A DNA stretch of 64,000 nucleotides from Podarcis raffonei (GCF_027172205.1 NC_070603.1:11034001-11098000), one strand, 5' to 3'; positions 35,800 to 48,597 are shown, counted from the first letter of the stretch. The notes: generated from the letters alone by a model not told the origin. A program made the numbers and translations.

Positions 35800-37100
35800 C
35801 CATATTTCATCAGCAGAGCTGCCAACACTAGGAAAGAATTAGGAACTGGCCACTCATAACCATAACAAGTAACTCTCATTGTTTATTTATTGTTTTGTGG
35901 ACTTACTTCCAAGTTAAGTTTGCATAGGACTATAGCCCTAAGGATTTTTTTCTGTTTCTGCTGCAAGGACATGTATACATGATGATGGGTGAGGGTCTCT
36001 ATCCCCAGCCCCTCCTGGCACCTCTGCCCCCCAAGCCCCCCATGATGCGGTGAGGATATTCAGCTGGTCTGTCTCTGGGGGATCCTGACTGTTGGTGGGG
36101 GGAAGCGGCTGGCTTAGGAATAACTGCCGCAGAAGCCTGTCGACCAGTTGCACAGGAAGTTAGGAAGGCGGATGCCTTGTGAAGAGCTGATAACTCAACA
36201 CAAGGCTCCTTCCTGGCCCTGCCAGCTGCCTCCTCCCCTCCTCCCTTTCTGGTTTCATAATATCCCACAGACTGTGGGGAGTGGCCTTGGCAGATAGAGG
36301 CTTCAGAGAGAGTTAGATTGGGGCCCCTTCCAATTGCCGTTCTGGACTTCTGTGCCCCCCTTAAGACCCTGTTCACTTAAGGCTGTTCACACATTACACC
36401 CAACATGTGTGCTGATCTGTACGCACATGCTGTTCGTCACACATGACATGCAGCGTCTAATTTTGATGCCCTTCAAACCCAACATGCATACAGTCCGTGT
36501 GCAAATAACATGTTGCTAGAAGGAGCTGGACTGATCTTGGCTCCATTTGTTGCACAAACACATCAGCAACTAAGTCATGCCTTTTAGCAGGGGGAAGGTA
36601 CTCATCGCCCCGAACCAAAACAGCCCACCGTGCCACGCTGGGAGATAAGGGATATGTTCACATTCACGGCTTAAAACACAGCAAAGTTATCCCCCTCTCC
36701 CCATTTGCACAATGTTGTTCACACCAGAGAGGGGGCAAAGATCTCGTCACCCAACTCACATGGCCTTTTTGGGTTCCCTGCCCCGTACAACCCACCTAGA
36801 ATTCCTATTCATGAAGCTATCTTCGTATACACAATTATCTGCACATGTGCAACAGCTATCTCAAATGTTCACTCAATTCTGAAGTATGAAGTGAATGTTG
36901 CTTAAGTTTGCTTGGACTGAAGCTGGTGGGGGGAGACTGCACCCAACAGCAATATTTGTAAAGAAACTGCAGAATCAAAAGAGATTGTGGCTAACGTCAC
37001 ATGAAGATAACTTCAGAAACTAGCAGTGGGAGTGTTAATGCGAACATACCCGGAATGTTCACACTGGAAAGCCAAGTCTCTCCCTTCATTCAGCTGCTTT
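35800..37100. other. Intergenic stretch, no gene recognised
   Basis: No spliced exon, RNA gene or known repeat identified. Composition is ordinary and the open frames are short with no recognisable domain. Confidence 0.5.
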
Positions 37101-37500
37101 AAGGCACTGGATTAAATCTTACAGGGGAAGGGATGCAAGCAAGCCTACATAGGTAGCATCCACTTGATAGCCATGCCTACAATATCCTTTCAAATGCCGG
37201 CTTCTTGCTGCCTTCAGAATCAATGGACAGCCAAAATAATCTTGCCTCTGGAATTTCCCTATGAAGTGCAACAGGATTGCAATACACACAGCTCTCGTGA
37301 CAGTGACATCCATCTCTGTCTCTCTGCCCAAATTCCTGTGTTGCATGCAAAGACGCCTACAGGGAATATCCAGAAATAGATCCAGCCCCTGGGGAACTTT
37401 TTGTTGTTTTTTTAAGTTGTCCATATGGCAGAAAGAGACAGGAGGAGCCACAGAAACCACAGTAACGACCTTCCTGTGGTGGGCAGTGACTGTGGTTGCC

Positions 37501-37830
37501 AGTGCAGGGTGGGAAAAAGACCTTGAGCAGGATAAATGCATCCCTTCCTAGGTCTTGTTTTGGCTATCCATCCCTCCCCCCCCCCCACAGACACACTTGA
37601 CCAGCTTCTGTTCCCCATTCATGGCAAGCTGCAGACATTTTACTGCCTGAGTCATACAATTTCCCTACATTGTGATGGCATCCTGCTTCGTAAACATGCA
37701 ACCCGACGAAAGGAGGCAGCTTCTGGAACGAGTTTTATCCGTCTGGGCAGCTGCCATCAGAGTTGCCCTATAGCAGGAGTGGGGAAGCTTTATCAGCCAG
37801 AGAGGGACACATTTCCTTCTGGGGGCCATG
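37501..37830 (+). repeat. Duplicated block, copy A
   Basis: From gcagggtgggaaaaagacc to gggaagctttatcagcc this block is closely similar to 39832-40240, including cattgtgatggcatcctgctt and gacgaaaggaggcagcttctgg. Confidence 0.75.
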
Positions 37831-38045
37831 TTCCAGTGATGGGCAGGACCGGATGCAAAAGCAGGTTGGACAATGGAGGCGACTCTTTCTTTCGGATGTG
37901 GCTGCACTTCAGCCATGCAAAAGTCAGAGGGTTCTACAGACACCCATTCGCTTCTCCAGTCTCAATCCAGGCAAGTGAGAGCCTTAGAGGGTACATTTCA
38001 GCCAGGCCAGAAGCACCTGAGGAGGTTGTGGAGTCGGGCCAGGGG
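37767..38045 (+). mobile_element. hAT-like element of the same family, partial
   Basis: Starts aggagtggggaagctttatcagcc and contains cagccatgcaaaagtcagagg and caggcaagtgagag as at 50.1 kb. Confidence 0.6.
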
Positions 38046-38449
38046 ATGGTGTGAGCTTTAGAGAGTGTTGACACCCAAAATACTGGGAGAACTGCCTTCA
38101 GCCCCCAGGCCTGAGGTTCTCTCCCCCTGCCTCTTTTTATTATGTGGCATAATGTGATCAATCCAAGCAAACCATGCTTTAAAACAGTGGTTTTTTGAGC
38201 CATCTAAAATGGATTGGATTGCACACATCATCTGTAGGTATTTGGGAAGTGGGTCAGATATTAAGCTATAGCCACACAGTCAGAAGTGCCCACAATTCTG
38301 GGCACGCTTACCAGGGAGTGAGGAGATTTCACCCCCCCATATCCAAGAATCTGCTGATGTTCTCTGCTGATTCTTCAGAGAGGAGGGGGCGGTTTCTGCT
38401 CTCTACTTATTCCGCTCCAGCCTCACATCAAAGAGAGAGAGAGAGACTG

Positions 38450-38720
38450 AGTGTTAGAGAGAGATTGTGTGTATAAATAAGGATGCTGCTAAGAGCAGCT
38501 GCAGACACTCAGTGCCGTTCAGCATTTTCGTTTAGACCTCATTTAGCTCTGTACATAGTTGTGTATTATAGTTGTAGATAGAATAAAAGAAGATATTCTA
38601 CAGAGCTGCTCTCCGAGTCGTTTATGCTCTGCTATACTCTGCTGTACTCTGCTGTACTCTGCTGTGTGACGACTGTCTTCTTGTTGGAGTGAATCCGGTG
38701 CTCACAACTCTAAGCTGTGA
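38450..38720 (+). mobile_element. Possible LTR fragment
   Basis: The stretch starts near tgttagag and has a TATA-like tataaata at about 38471, an AATAAA at 38581 about 110 bases later, and a (gctgtactct)n-type short tandem repeat at 38625-38665. This order resembles a small LTR. The right boundary and any partner LTR are not visible, and no target duplication was found. If it is one, it is a broken fossil. Confidence 0.3.
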
Positions 38721-39476
38721 GTCCACAGCACTTTGACCTGTTCCTGTGCAGAAGGTGGTCTCTGGAAGTGCTACCCAGCTCGCCTGGCCCAGTCGGGGCT
38801 GAAGTGGATGAGTCCAGTCGGTGGCACTGGCTCAAGGGTGATGCTGACAGGGAGACGGTTCCACTGAACACAATACTTTATAGTTTTATGTAAGGGTGCT
38901 TCCAGATGGGGTCCTTATGTTGCAAACAGGTTGTTGAAATACGTTTGTTTCTGTTCACTGTGGGCTAAAGGGAGTCTCGTGCTTTTCGGACAGGAGCAAC
39001 ATCTATCTCCATTTGTCGTTGTTTCTTGAAAAAAAATATGTACGTATAGAGTGGTGTTGCACAAGACTAGCATTTAGCTCTACCAAAATCCTGAAAAAGA
39101 GGTCTTGCACAAGCTCTTCAAAGTCCCCGTATATGTACTGCAATTAAGAAATCCTCCGCATGGCGTGAGACCTCGAGAGAACGACTCCTCCAAACTTATT
39201 TGTTGAAATCCCAATGTGCAACTGGAAAAACGCACACTCCTGCCATTTGGGCTGCTGGGAACAAAAAGAGGTAGGTTGCGCTCAAGTGAGGAGCAAATAG
39301 AAGTCAATGTGTGCTGATGTATGGACAACCCAGCGAAACATCACCGCTCATGTGACAAACTGCCCATGCCCCCCCAAATATGCTAATGACCTTCTAAGCC
39401 AGCAATCGATACAGATGTATGACCGGTTCTTTTAACTTAATTAATTTAACATGTGACTACGTTTGGCTGTGAAGTG

Positions 39477-39823
39477 GGATATGGGTGGTGCTGTCGGTTA
39501 AACCACAGAGCCTAGGACTTGCCGATCAGAAGCTTGGCGGTTTGAATCCCCGCGACGGGGTGAGCTCCCGTTGCTCGGTCCCTGCTCCTGCCAACCTTGC
39601 AGTTCAAAAGCACGTCAAAGTGCAAGTAGATAAATAGGTACCACTCTGGCAGGAAGGTAAACGGCATTTCCGTGTGCTGCTCTGGTTCGCCAGAAGCGGC
39701 TTAATCATGCTGGCCACATGACCCAGAAGCTGTACGCCGGCTCCCTCCGCCAATAAAGCGAGATGAGTGCCGCAACCCCAGAGTTGGCCACGACTAGTCA
39801 GGGGTCCATTTACCTTTACCTTT
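39477..39823 (+). mobile_element. Sauria-type tRNA SINE
   Basis: Full-length copy with a diverged head (gatatgggtggtgctgtcgg), recognisable B box, standard body and cctttaccttt tail. Confidence 0.87.
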
Positions 39824-39831
39824 ATGTTTGG

Positions 39832-40240
39832 CAGCACAGGGTGGGAAAAGGACCTTGAGCAGGAGAAATGCGTTCCATCCTAGGATTTATTTCGGCTGCC
39901 CATTCTTGCCCCCAAACACACACACTCTGCCACCTTCCCTTCCCCAATCATGGCAAACTACAGATATTTTTGCAGTGATTCTGCCCAGGTCATACAATTT
40001 CCCTACATTGTGATGGCATCCTGCTTTGTAAAGATGCAACCTGACGAAAGGAGGCAGCTTCTGGAATGGGTTTTATCCATCTGAGTGGCTGCCATGAGAG
40101 TTGCCCTATAGCAAGAGTAAAAGGTAAAGGGACCCCTGACCATTAGGTCCAGTCGTGACCGACTCTGGGGTTGTGGCGCCACACGCGTCCTTCTATAGCA
40201 AGAGTGGGGAACCTTTATTAGCCAGAGTGGGCCATGTATC
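39832..40240 (+). repeat. Duplicated block, copy B, with a mini-SINE insert
   Basis: Same order as 37501-37830, interrupted at 40119-40192 by the deleted SINE with its own target duplication. Confidence 0.75.
40119..40192 (-). mobile_element. Internally deleted Sauria SINE of about 72 bp
   Basis: The copy has about 60 bases of the SINE 3' end joined directly to its first dozen bases (gccacacgcgtcc on this strand). Both sides carry the 13-base duplication ctatagcaagagt (40106-40118 and 40193-40205), so the deleted form is bounded by a normal target duplication. Confidence 0.82.
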
Positions 40241-40524
40241 CTCATGGACAACCCTCTGGCTTCCCGTATTGGGCAGGGCCAGATGCAGAAGGAGGTGGGA
40301 CAACTGCAGGTGGAACTCTCAGCCGACTTTAAAAATAATATTAAGCAAGTAGTGGGCAGCAGATGTTGGAAGGAGAGGCATGAACAGGTTGGAAGCATAT
40401 TGTCTGGCCATCCCACTCCTGAGTGGGGAAACAAAGGCCTCTTTTATCCCCCCCAGTAAACATTCTGGATGTTTACAGGTGCAGGCCTATTAAAGGCACA
40501 GGCACCTTTTCCATGCCCTAGCGT

Positions 40525-40775
40525 GGGTAGGTAAACTAAGGCCCGGGGGCCGGATCCGGCCCAATCGCCTTCTAAATCCGGCTTGTGGACAGTCCTGGAA
40601 TCAGCGTGTTTTTACATGAGTAGAATGTGTCCTTTTATTTTAAATGCAACTCTGGGTTATTTGTGGGGCATAGGAATTCGTTCATATTTTTTCTTCCAAA
40701 ATATAGTCCGGCCCCCCGCAAGGTCTGAGGGACAGTGGACTGGCCCCCTGATGAAAAAGTTTGCTGACCCCTGAG
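40525..40775 (-). mobile_element. hAT-type non-autonomous element
   Basis: Left end gggtaggtaaactaaggccc, right end agtttgctgacccctg, same family as at 7235. The interior has a cctttta tttt/gcatctctgggttatttg segment. Confidence 0.75.
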
Positions 40776-41284
40776 AGGTTTCCAGTGAGCAGAACAACAG
40801 GCAGAGTCCCTTCTATGCCAGGACACATGCACAGAAGGCCACATGTATTGGCCACAAGCATCAAGGCAACAAACCACAAGCCTTAACTTGTGGGAAGTGT
40901 GTAACAGTAGATGTCCACAGCTGGATCATGTTTCAGGGCATCATTGCATTTTATTTTATTTTTATTTTTTGCTATAATTTTGTTTATTGCATTTATAGAA
41001 CACATTTTCCTCCAAGTCACTCCAGATGGTGTAGGCGGTTCTCGTCCTCCTCATTTTCTTCCCACAACAACCCTGGCAGGTAGGTTAAACTGAGAGGCAG
41101 CGACTGGTCCATTCTACTAGCTCTGCTCTTCAGCCTTGAATGACAGCTGGACAGGCCGGAATGAAGCATGTGAAGCTTTTATGCACGTGGAGGTAAGAGC
41201 TGGGGAGGGCTGCACCTGTTAGATTTCTGCCTGTTGGGATGCTGTGAAAAGGCAGAGGATCCAGTCTTGCAGAAATTGTAGTTG

Positions 41285-41500
41285 TATTTATTTATTTATT
41301 TAATTTGTACACTGCCCTTCATCCGCAGATCTCAGGGTGGTTCGCAACATAGAATTACAATACGAAAATGACAAAATACACAGTAAAAGGAAAAACAGCA
41401 ACGAACCAATAATCTCCCCTCCCACAACACATTTAAAAGGCATCAGGTGTCAATCAGCCAAATGCCTGGTTGAAAAGGAATGTTTTCGCCTGGTGTGTAC
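41285..41500 (-). mobile_element. Old L2/CR1-type LINE fragment
   Basis: Starts with a tttatttattta tail, then cactgcccttcatccgcag, typical of a reversed L2/CR1 3' end. Confidence 0.6.
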
Positions 41501-41615
41501 CCTCCAATATTCCTCCAATGAAAATAGGGACCTCCCATTCCATAATGATAATTTTTCTATTTATACCTCACACATTTTATTGGGTTGCCCCAGCACTCTG
41601 GGTAGCTTCCAATAC

Positions 41616-41616
<1 letters not shown>

Positions 41617-41680
<64 letters not shown>
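41617..41680 (+). repeat. (GT)n(AT)n microsatellite
   Basis: Eight GT units run into about 24 AT units. Confidence 0.9.
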
Positions 41681-41735
41681 CAATTCAAAAAAGAACTTCT
41701 ACAAAACAAAGAGAAATTTTTGTCTAAAATGTATA

Positions 41736-41980
41736 CAGTGGTACCTCGGGTTAAGTACTTAATTTGTTCCGGAGGTCGGTACTTAACCTGAAACTGTTCT
41801 TAACCTGAAACACCAGTTTAGCTAATGGGGCCTCCTGCTGCTGCTGCCGCGCCACCGGAGCACGATTTCTGTTCTCATCCTGAAGCAAAGTTCTTAACCC
41901 GAGGTAATATTTCTGGGTTAGCGGAGTCTGTAACCTGAAGCGTATGTAACCTGAAGCATATGTAACCTGAGGTACCACTG
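41736..41980 (+). mobile_element. Tigger-like MITE
   Basis: Complete copy of the CAGTGGTACCTC family with TA flanks, just after an (AT)n tract and just before an L1 fragment. Confidence 0.88.
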
Positions 41981-42002
41981 TACTCTGTTATTAGAACGGG
42001 AA

Positions 42003-42350
42003 ACAAAATACGAGCTTGTTAAAGCCTCAATGACACACTGAGCAATTGATATAGGACACAATATAGATATTAACCTCTGGGACAAACTCTGGGAAAGTGA
42101 TTTGAAATTTACAGCATGTTATTCTTTGAAGGAGAACTGCCTGGAAATGATTCACAGACTTGATAGGATGTACAAGACAGAATCAGATAAGTGCTGGAGA
42201 TGCAAAGAGGCAGAAGGAACATTCTTTCATATGTGGTGGACATGTAAAAGGGTAAAAGAGTATTGGGAAATGATCTATGATGAATTGAAAAAATGTTTAA
42301 AAGTACTTTCCCCCCCAAAAAAACCGGATTCTTCTGCTGGTGTCTAATGA
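42003..42350 (+). mobile_element. L1 LINE ORF2 C-terminal fragment
   Basis: An open frame encodes ESDKCWRCKEAEGTFFHMWW followed by TCKRVKEYWEMIYDELKK, the zinc-knuckle-like C-terminal region of L1 ORF2. No other part of the element is attached. Confidence 0.88.
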
Positions 42351-43329
42351 AGGTGCCAGCCAAACCTCCCTGGGGAGAGCATTCCGTAAATGGGGAGCCA
42401 CTGCAGAAAAGGCCGGTTCTCATGTTGCTACCGTACAGACCTTTCCCAAAGGAGGCACTAATTAATCTCAAAACTAAACCCTAATGGAGAGAGAGAGAGA
42501 GTGAATGTGACAGGAAGAGGAGTGGTCAGGAGCATATTTTGCATGGAATTCTTGAGAGGGGTGTTCATTTATTTTTATTTTTTAAGTTTATATATATATA
42601 TTTATTAAAGATTTCTTAGTTTACAAAAATACATGCCTTGTCTCTTTTTTCAAGCTTATGAGAGCATGGAAGATAGTGAGCGAAAGAGAAAGATATGTGC
42701 AAGACAGTGAGAATGTCATGGTTTCCCTCAAGAAACCCTGGGAACCGTAACCCCATGACAGGATTAAGACGTTCACCCAGGAATGCTTAGCATTGCCACA
42801 AAACGACCATTCTCAAGAAACCCCAAGAACACTTAAAGCATTAAAAAAAAATAATTCCTCAGGTTTGTAGCATAGCTACAACCTCTGGTTCTCTTTGTGT
42901 GTTTCTTAAATGGCGGCCTTGTATCTGAAATGTAACCTCTCCTCACGCCCAGCACCATCTTGCAGTGTGTCCCTGTGGAGCGTTTGTCGTGAGCTTTCTC
43001 ACGCTGCGTCCAGTTATTCCTTGCAGGTGGGAACACTTAGGTTGTGTCACAGCATGAGTGTGACCTGCACATTCGGGACAGGTGGAAGACATTCCGCCGC
43101 CTGAGGCAAAGGACAAGCTGGCGCCTCACCACCTCCACCAATTCCATATACAGAAACCGACAAGAGGCGAGAGAGATCACCCGCCACTATACTTGGGTGC
43201 AGCAGGCTAGTTTAGGGGGCGCAGGGCAGGCCGTGTGACACACGCCAATCCATCTTCTCCCAGCCCCTCATTATCTGCCGCCTGAGGCAGCTGCCTAACC
43301 CCACCTAATGACAGAGCCGGCCCTGTGCA

Positions 43330-44500
43330 GTGTATTGAAGCGCAGTCTTGCCTGTACTCTGCTTGTCTTCCCTCATTTTATTCCTTTCTCTGGCATCCCT
43401 GTTCGTTTATATCTGTTTGCAGTGTATGTTTCTGCCTGGGTAGCCTCGGAGCGGCAGATACCCTCTCTCTCATTTTCTTCCTTCATGGTGTGTGTGTGTG
43501 TTTGTGGTGTTCTGTGGACTCTCTTCCTTCGAGCTCTGTAAGTGCAGATAGGAGACGGCTCTGTGGCCTTTCTTGGAAAGGCAGGGTGCAACACAAGGCT
43601 TTGTGGGAGGGAAGAAAACCCTTGAGCCATCGCCGCCACCGGCCCTGTGGTTTCCCTGCCCCTTGCACAGGGGCGGCTCCTGTTATGTAATATCAGCAGC
43701 CCCCAGTGAGACAAGGCGGGACACGCACTGTACAGCTCTGGCCACCTGGAGTCTGTGGGACCGACTGCTGCAGCGATGGAAGCTCCTTGAGGGCCCCTTT
43801 CGAGCAGCCCTAGCCCATCAAGGGAAAACGGCACCCACCGCTTGGAAAACTGGGGGGTCCTTTCTCCTGCACATCCCAGAGGAGACCCTTTTCCCTTTTT
43901 GCTTCCTCGTCCACCCTCTCCGGCTGCACACCTGACCCAGGCAGCCAGGAATTCCTGCAGGTAAGGAGCCATGCCGCCACTGCCTCAAAGGGTACCATTG
44001 TTTGCAGCCCTCTCTAGGAAGGCGGGGGCTATTCGTCTCCTTGGTTGCGTGGCCAGGTGAGAGAGAGGGGTGAAGGCTGTAGCAGGAGCAAGAAGAGGGG
44101 GGAGGATCTCAAACCGGGAGAGCCCCCCGCCCTTTCCCAAATAAATGTTAGAAATTCTAGGGCCAGCCATGTTCCTGGCCCATGGGGTAGATAGGGATCA
44201 CCTTCAAATCTCTCCCACCCCCAGAAAACGCTGGTTCCTGACAGAAGTCCCTCCGGCTCTCTGCATGTCAGGCCCTTCACTATTTTGGGCAGATAGCTTT
44301 TTCAGAAGGACTAAACTCATACAACATGGGCTCCAGGGCCTTTTTTTTTGTTTGCGTCTCATGATGAGGAGCAAAGGAGGTTCTTTCCCTCAGAAGCTGC
44401 CCTTATCCAGTGTTGAAGTTACAGGTGCGTTTATGGGGTGTTTTGATCAGGAACCTTTAATGGCTTGTTCCCATTGTGTCTCTTTTTTTCTGAGCAACTG
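43330..44500. other. Non-repetitive intergenic block
   Basis: Mostly free of recognised repeats and moderately GC-rich. A possible donor context ctgcag|gtaagg lies at 43960. Both strands carry open frames of 100-200 codons, but they are low-complexity and match no known protein. It could hold regulatory DNA or a non-coding exon. Confidence 0.4.
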
Positions 44501-44897
44501 TGTCTCATTTTGCAAGGGAAAATGTAATTATTTCCTGAACCCCCGGGGTGGAAGGGAGCAGAACATTTTGTACATACAAATGACGCACACCAAGGTCACA
44601 TTTGCACCATGCTCTTAAAGCACTATTGCACCTCTTTAATGGTTGCACAGAATCTTGGGAACTGTAGTTTGTTAAGGGTTCTGATCTCACAGAGCTAAAG
44701 TTCCCAGCAACCTTAAGAAAATACAGTTCCCAGTATTCCCCGTGACTTTGAATATATGGTCTGACTGTGGCATTAGGCTGCAGCATTCTCCCATGGGGCA
44801 GAGAGGTAATTTTAGACTCTGGGTTATGATGTTAAATGGCCGTGTATATTTGCTGCAAAATATTTGTAAACTAGCCTTTGCTTGCTGCAGTTGTTGC

Positions 44898-44926
<29 letters not shown>
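44898..44926 (+). repeat. (CA)n microsatellite
   Basis: About 14 CA units. Confidence 0.9.
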
Positions 44927-44929
<3 letters not shown>

Positions 44930-45539
44930 GCACCCGTTCATTCTGCACGGGCATTTTTGAAGTGCGCAGGTTCACTTGCAAACAGGCCAGCAACAAGCGG
45001 CCTTGTGCACAAACACAACTCAGCAATACAAAACCACACGGATGAAGAGAAACATCCTTCACCTAATCCAAGTCTTGTGCGTGTACATTTGTGTTGCAAG
45101 CCAACACAACCAGCCTGCGTGAGGATGAAAGAAAGTGGCTGTCACAGCCGTTATAACGGTGGGGGTGGGGAGTTGGGCATTTGCAAAAGGAAACATCCCC
45201 ATACCTCTTGAGCTGGGGTATGCAATTGCTTCATGCATGCTTGTGAAGACACTTTTTCCCCATATTAAGATGCAAGAAATCCTGGAGTAAACACAAACCT
45301 TTGGGTCCGCAATAGGTGGAAGTTGTTTAGGGAGGTGTGTAGCCGGCCAGCTCTCTCTGGTATGAGCCACCCGGGGTTAATTTGAATCCAGGGCTGAGGT
45401 GCAGGTATTGGATTTGGGTGTTGTGGCTCAGGGTCCCTCCAGACTGTTGTTTTATTTCGGGTGTCTTCTTGCAGCATGTTCTTGACACAATTAAAGGGTG
45501 TTGGTGGGGGTCTTATTCTGCTTTATTAGCTGTAATTTT

Positions 45540-45830
45540 CTTATTTATTCCACAATATTTACCACTTGATTGCCATAAAGCATCAAAGCGGTTTAGAAAA
45601 AAAGAATAAATTTAAATATGAGTGGAAAAACCAGTTAAAAACAACTATTTAAACCACTCAAAAATAATAGAAATCAACAGGCTAAAAAAAACACACAATT
45701 AAAACATGTGCCAGCTAGCCTTTTCTAAACAAAAACATTTTTTAGCAAAGAGAACAGTGAAGGCTGCTGCCTGATGTCAATAGGAAAGGAGATCCATTTA
45801 TTACAAGTATGATGCTTTCCCGGTGCTATT
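45540..45830 (-). mobile_element. Old L2/CR1-type LINE fragment
   Basis: Starts ttatttattccacaatatttaccacttgattgcc and resembles the copy at 8270; the end is diffuse. Confidence 0.55.
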
Positions 45831-46050
45831 GCTGTCTGAAGGGGCTATCGTGCAATAAAAGTGAGACAACCCGATCCCTCAGACTTTTGTGGTATGAAAA
45901 GTTATGGGATTTCAGCACATGTACTGGTGGGAAATGAAGCAGTATAACTGCCCAAACACTTTTGCAGGAACAAATAGTATTGAAGGTGGGGTTGTGTCTG
46001 ACAGCCCTGACAGCAGCACGGACACAAATCATCACAAACGCCCTATAGAA
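45826..46050 (-). repeat. Unassigned dispersed repeat, copy 1
   Basis: The reverse complement contains cacttttattgcacgatagc, gtatgaaaag-type and tactgcttcatttcccacc pieces that also occur at 51.6, 52.66/53.5 and 53.9-54.8 kb. No family name is recognised. Confidence 0.55.
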
Positions 46051-46099
46051 AATATGTCTCTTGAGTCTGGGAATGCATGAGGTACCATGAGCCAGAGCA

Positions 46100-47500
46100 A
46101 TGTAGTGGAGCACTGGATTTGCGTGTGAGATTCAAAGCCTTGCTTAGCTATGAAGTCTCGTGGGTTACCTTAACCAAGTTATTTTGAATAACGTTGACTA
46201 GAGAGAGAGATGGTAGTGTTTGTTTGCATGGCGGAAAGAAAGACAAATACATAGAGAGAAAGAGAGAGGGGGGGGGGAGAGGGAGAAAGAACGAGAGAGA
46301 CTTATATATAGTACTTTTTTCTACAAAAAAATGTTTAGGGGTACTCTCATTTTGACTCAAGAAAATCACCACTTTATAGTTCAAATCAGGGAAAATAAAT
46401 ACAGATTCACAAAATGTTTAGGGGTATGCATCCTGCTGTGTCCCCGGCTCCCCAGAAAAGAGCACTGCTTATATACATAAAGATATATTAAATTGTTTGG
46501 TTTGTATCATTGCCCTTTTGCCTCTGCTGAAGAAGTTATTTCTTATTTCAGAAACCTGCAAATCTTATTTATCCAGAGGCAGCAGCAGCAGGCCAAGAGG
46601 AACATTTGTGTGCATTGCATAAAGCAAAACCTCTCTCAAACCGCTTTCAACCCTCCTAAAAATTGTAGCTTGGCTCCTGGCGGTATGGTCCTGGCAAGTT
46701 GTAAGGAGGATTTTACCAGTACCCTTCTCCCTCAGGCTAGCAGATGTGTTGATGTTATGCTAAAAGGCCACCCTAAGCTCCTTGGAAGATGGCAGGAATA
46801 AAAAGATAAAAAGGAGTGCCTTTGAGCATGTTCAGAGCGCCTTCCATGCGCTCCCAACCCCTCACCTGCAGTTTGGGATAAGGGCTTCCTGAACAAAGGG
46901 ACTTTCAGGATGTGTGGCGTTTTGGTTTTAGCTCCGACAGCTCCTATTTTACATGTTAAGTGTACAGGGGAGGGGGGTTTGGACCTTGTTTATTTCCCCT
47001 TTATGGTTTGTGGTGGTGCATTAATCTACATGATCCAAACTGTCTAGTCAACCTGCTTGCCGGAGGTGTCATTGTGTAATAGGAATGTGACTTTGCGTGT
47101 GTGTGTGGAGGTCCCTCTGTTAACATGGAAGTTTTAACTTGACTGTCTTGCAGGTCTGATCTGCTTCTTTCTCCTGAGGCTTCTTCTGATCTTTGTGTAC
47201 CATATCACTCCTCTCTGCCATGCTGTTTCCTCCTGTGTTGTGTGCAGCGGCATCTGTCAATAGCACCACAAATTACTCCCTGCCCAATCTGTGTTGGTGG
47301 AGATTGGGCAGCACACACACGCTTCCTTTAGGACCACTGCTACCTGGGTGTTATGGGAACATTCCAAAATATGTCTGTGTTTCTCTGTGCGTGTATATTC
47401 CAGATAGAAATACGAATAACCCACGTGTGTGTTCATGTATGCATGTACACGTGTTCTCAATCTAATGCCCTCTCCTGGATAGAACCAGAAGTCTTTGCAT
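46100..47500. other. Intergenic stretch, no gene recognised
   Basis: A purine-rich low-complexity tract (about 46200-46300, gagaga and a g-run) is present, with no other assignable element. Confidence 0.5.
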
Positions 47501-47519
47501 TATATCTGCTTTCTGTTGT

Positions 47520-48597
47520 AAATGATTTTTATTGCATTTACATATAATCACATTACATAAAATTGTACCCTAATATTTTATCTCTTTGGCTCAACTGAGC
47601 CTAACACTTCCCTCCCTCCCACCTGTTGGTTTACAAAATTAAACTTTACATCTTTACATTTCGCTTCGTTTCCTATCCTTGTTATAAAAGGTAAAGGGAC
47701 CCCTGACCATTAGGTCCAGTTGTGGCCGACTCTGGGGTTGCGGCGCTCATCTCGCTTTATTGGCTGAGGGAGCCGGCGTACAGCTTCCGGGTCATGTGGC
47801 CAGCATGACTAAGCCGCTTCTGGCGAGCCAGAGCAGCGCACGGAAATGCTGTTTACCTTCCCTCCAGAGTGGTACCTATTTATCTACTTGCACTTTGATG
47901 TGCTTTCAAAGTGCTAGGTTGGCAGGAGCAAGGACCAAGCAACGGGAGCTCACCCCGTTGCGAGGATTCGAACCCCCGACCTTCTGATCAGCAAGCCCTA
48001 GCTCCGTGGTTTAACCCACAGCACCACCCGCGTCCCATCCTTGTTATATCATTACCTAAAATATTATATTACTCAACCTGAACAAGTAGCAATTTCATCT
48101 TACAAATCTTCAGATAACCCTGCTAATGATGTTAATTGTTTACAGTAATATAATATAATATAATATAATAATATAATATAATATAATATAATATAAATTT
48201 GTCCCAATCCTTTTGGAATGCTTGGTCTCGCTGGTTCCGGATTCCTCCCATCACTTTCGCCAGTTCTGCAAAGTCCATCTACTTCATCTGCCACTCTTCT
48301 TTTGTTGGTAACTCCTGTTGTTTCCATCTTTGGGCTAACAAAATTCTTGCCATAGTTGTTGCATATAAGAACAATTTTTTATCTTGTCTCAGTAGCTCTC
48401 TACCCACTATACCCAATAAGAAAGCTTCTGGTTTTTTAACAAAAGTGTTTTAAAACATTTTCTTTAACTCCTTATATATCATTTCCCAGAAAGCTTTTAC
48501 CTCTTTACATGTCCACCACATGTGGTAAAAAGTACCTTCCTTTTCCTTACATTTCCAACATTCATTTTTTGTTCTATACATTTTAGCCAGTGTTATA
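47520..48597 (-). mobile_element. L1 LINE 3' part
   Basis: On the minus strand, 48555 leftward encodes CWKCKEKEGTFYHMWWTCKE and then RILLAQRWKQQ-like L1 ORF2 C-terminus with stops, followed by the 3' untranslated region. A (TAATA)n tract at about 48147-48195 and a SINE at 47687-48036 lie inside it. Confidence 0.87.
47687..48036 (-). mobile_element. Sauria-type SINE inserted into an L1 remnant
   Basis: Full-length minus-strand copy with the 12-base target duplication atccttgttata at 47675-47686 and 48037-48048. The L1 sequence continues on both sides. Confidence 0.92.

Noticed and set aside
43373-43972. A 199-codon minus-strand open frame as a gene
   Set aside because: No recognisable domain, low-complexity composition, overlapping open frames on the other strand and no splice support.
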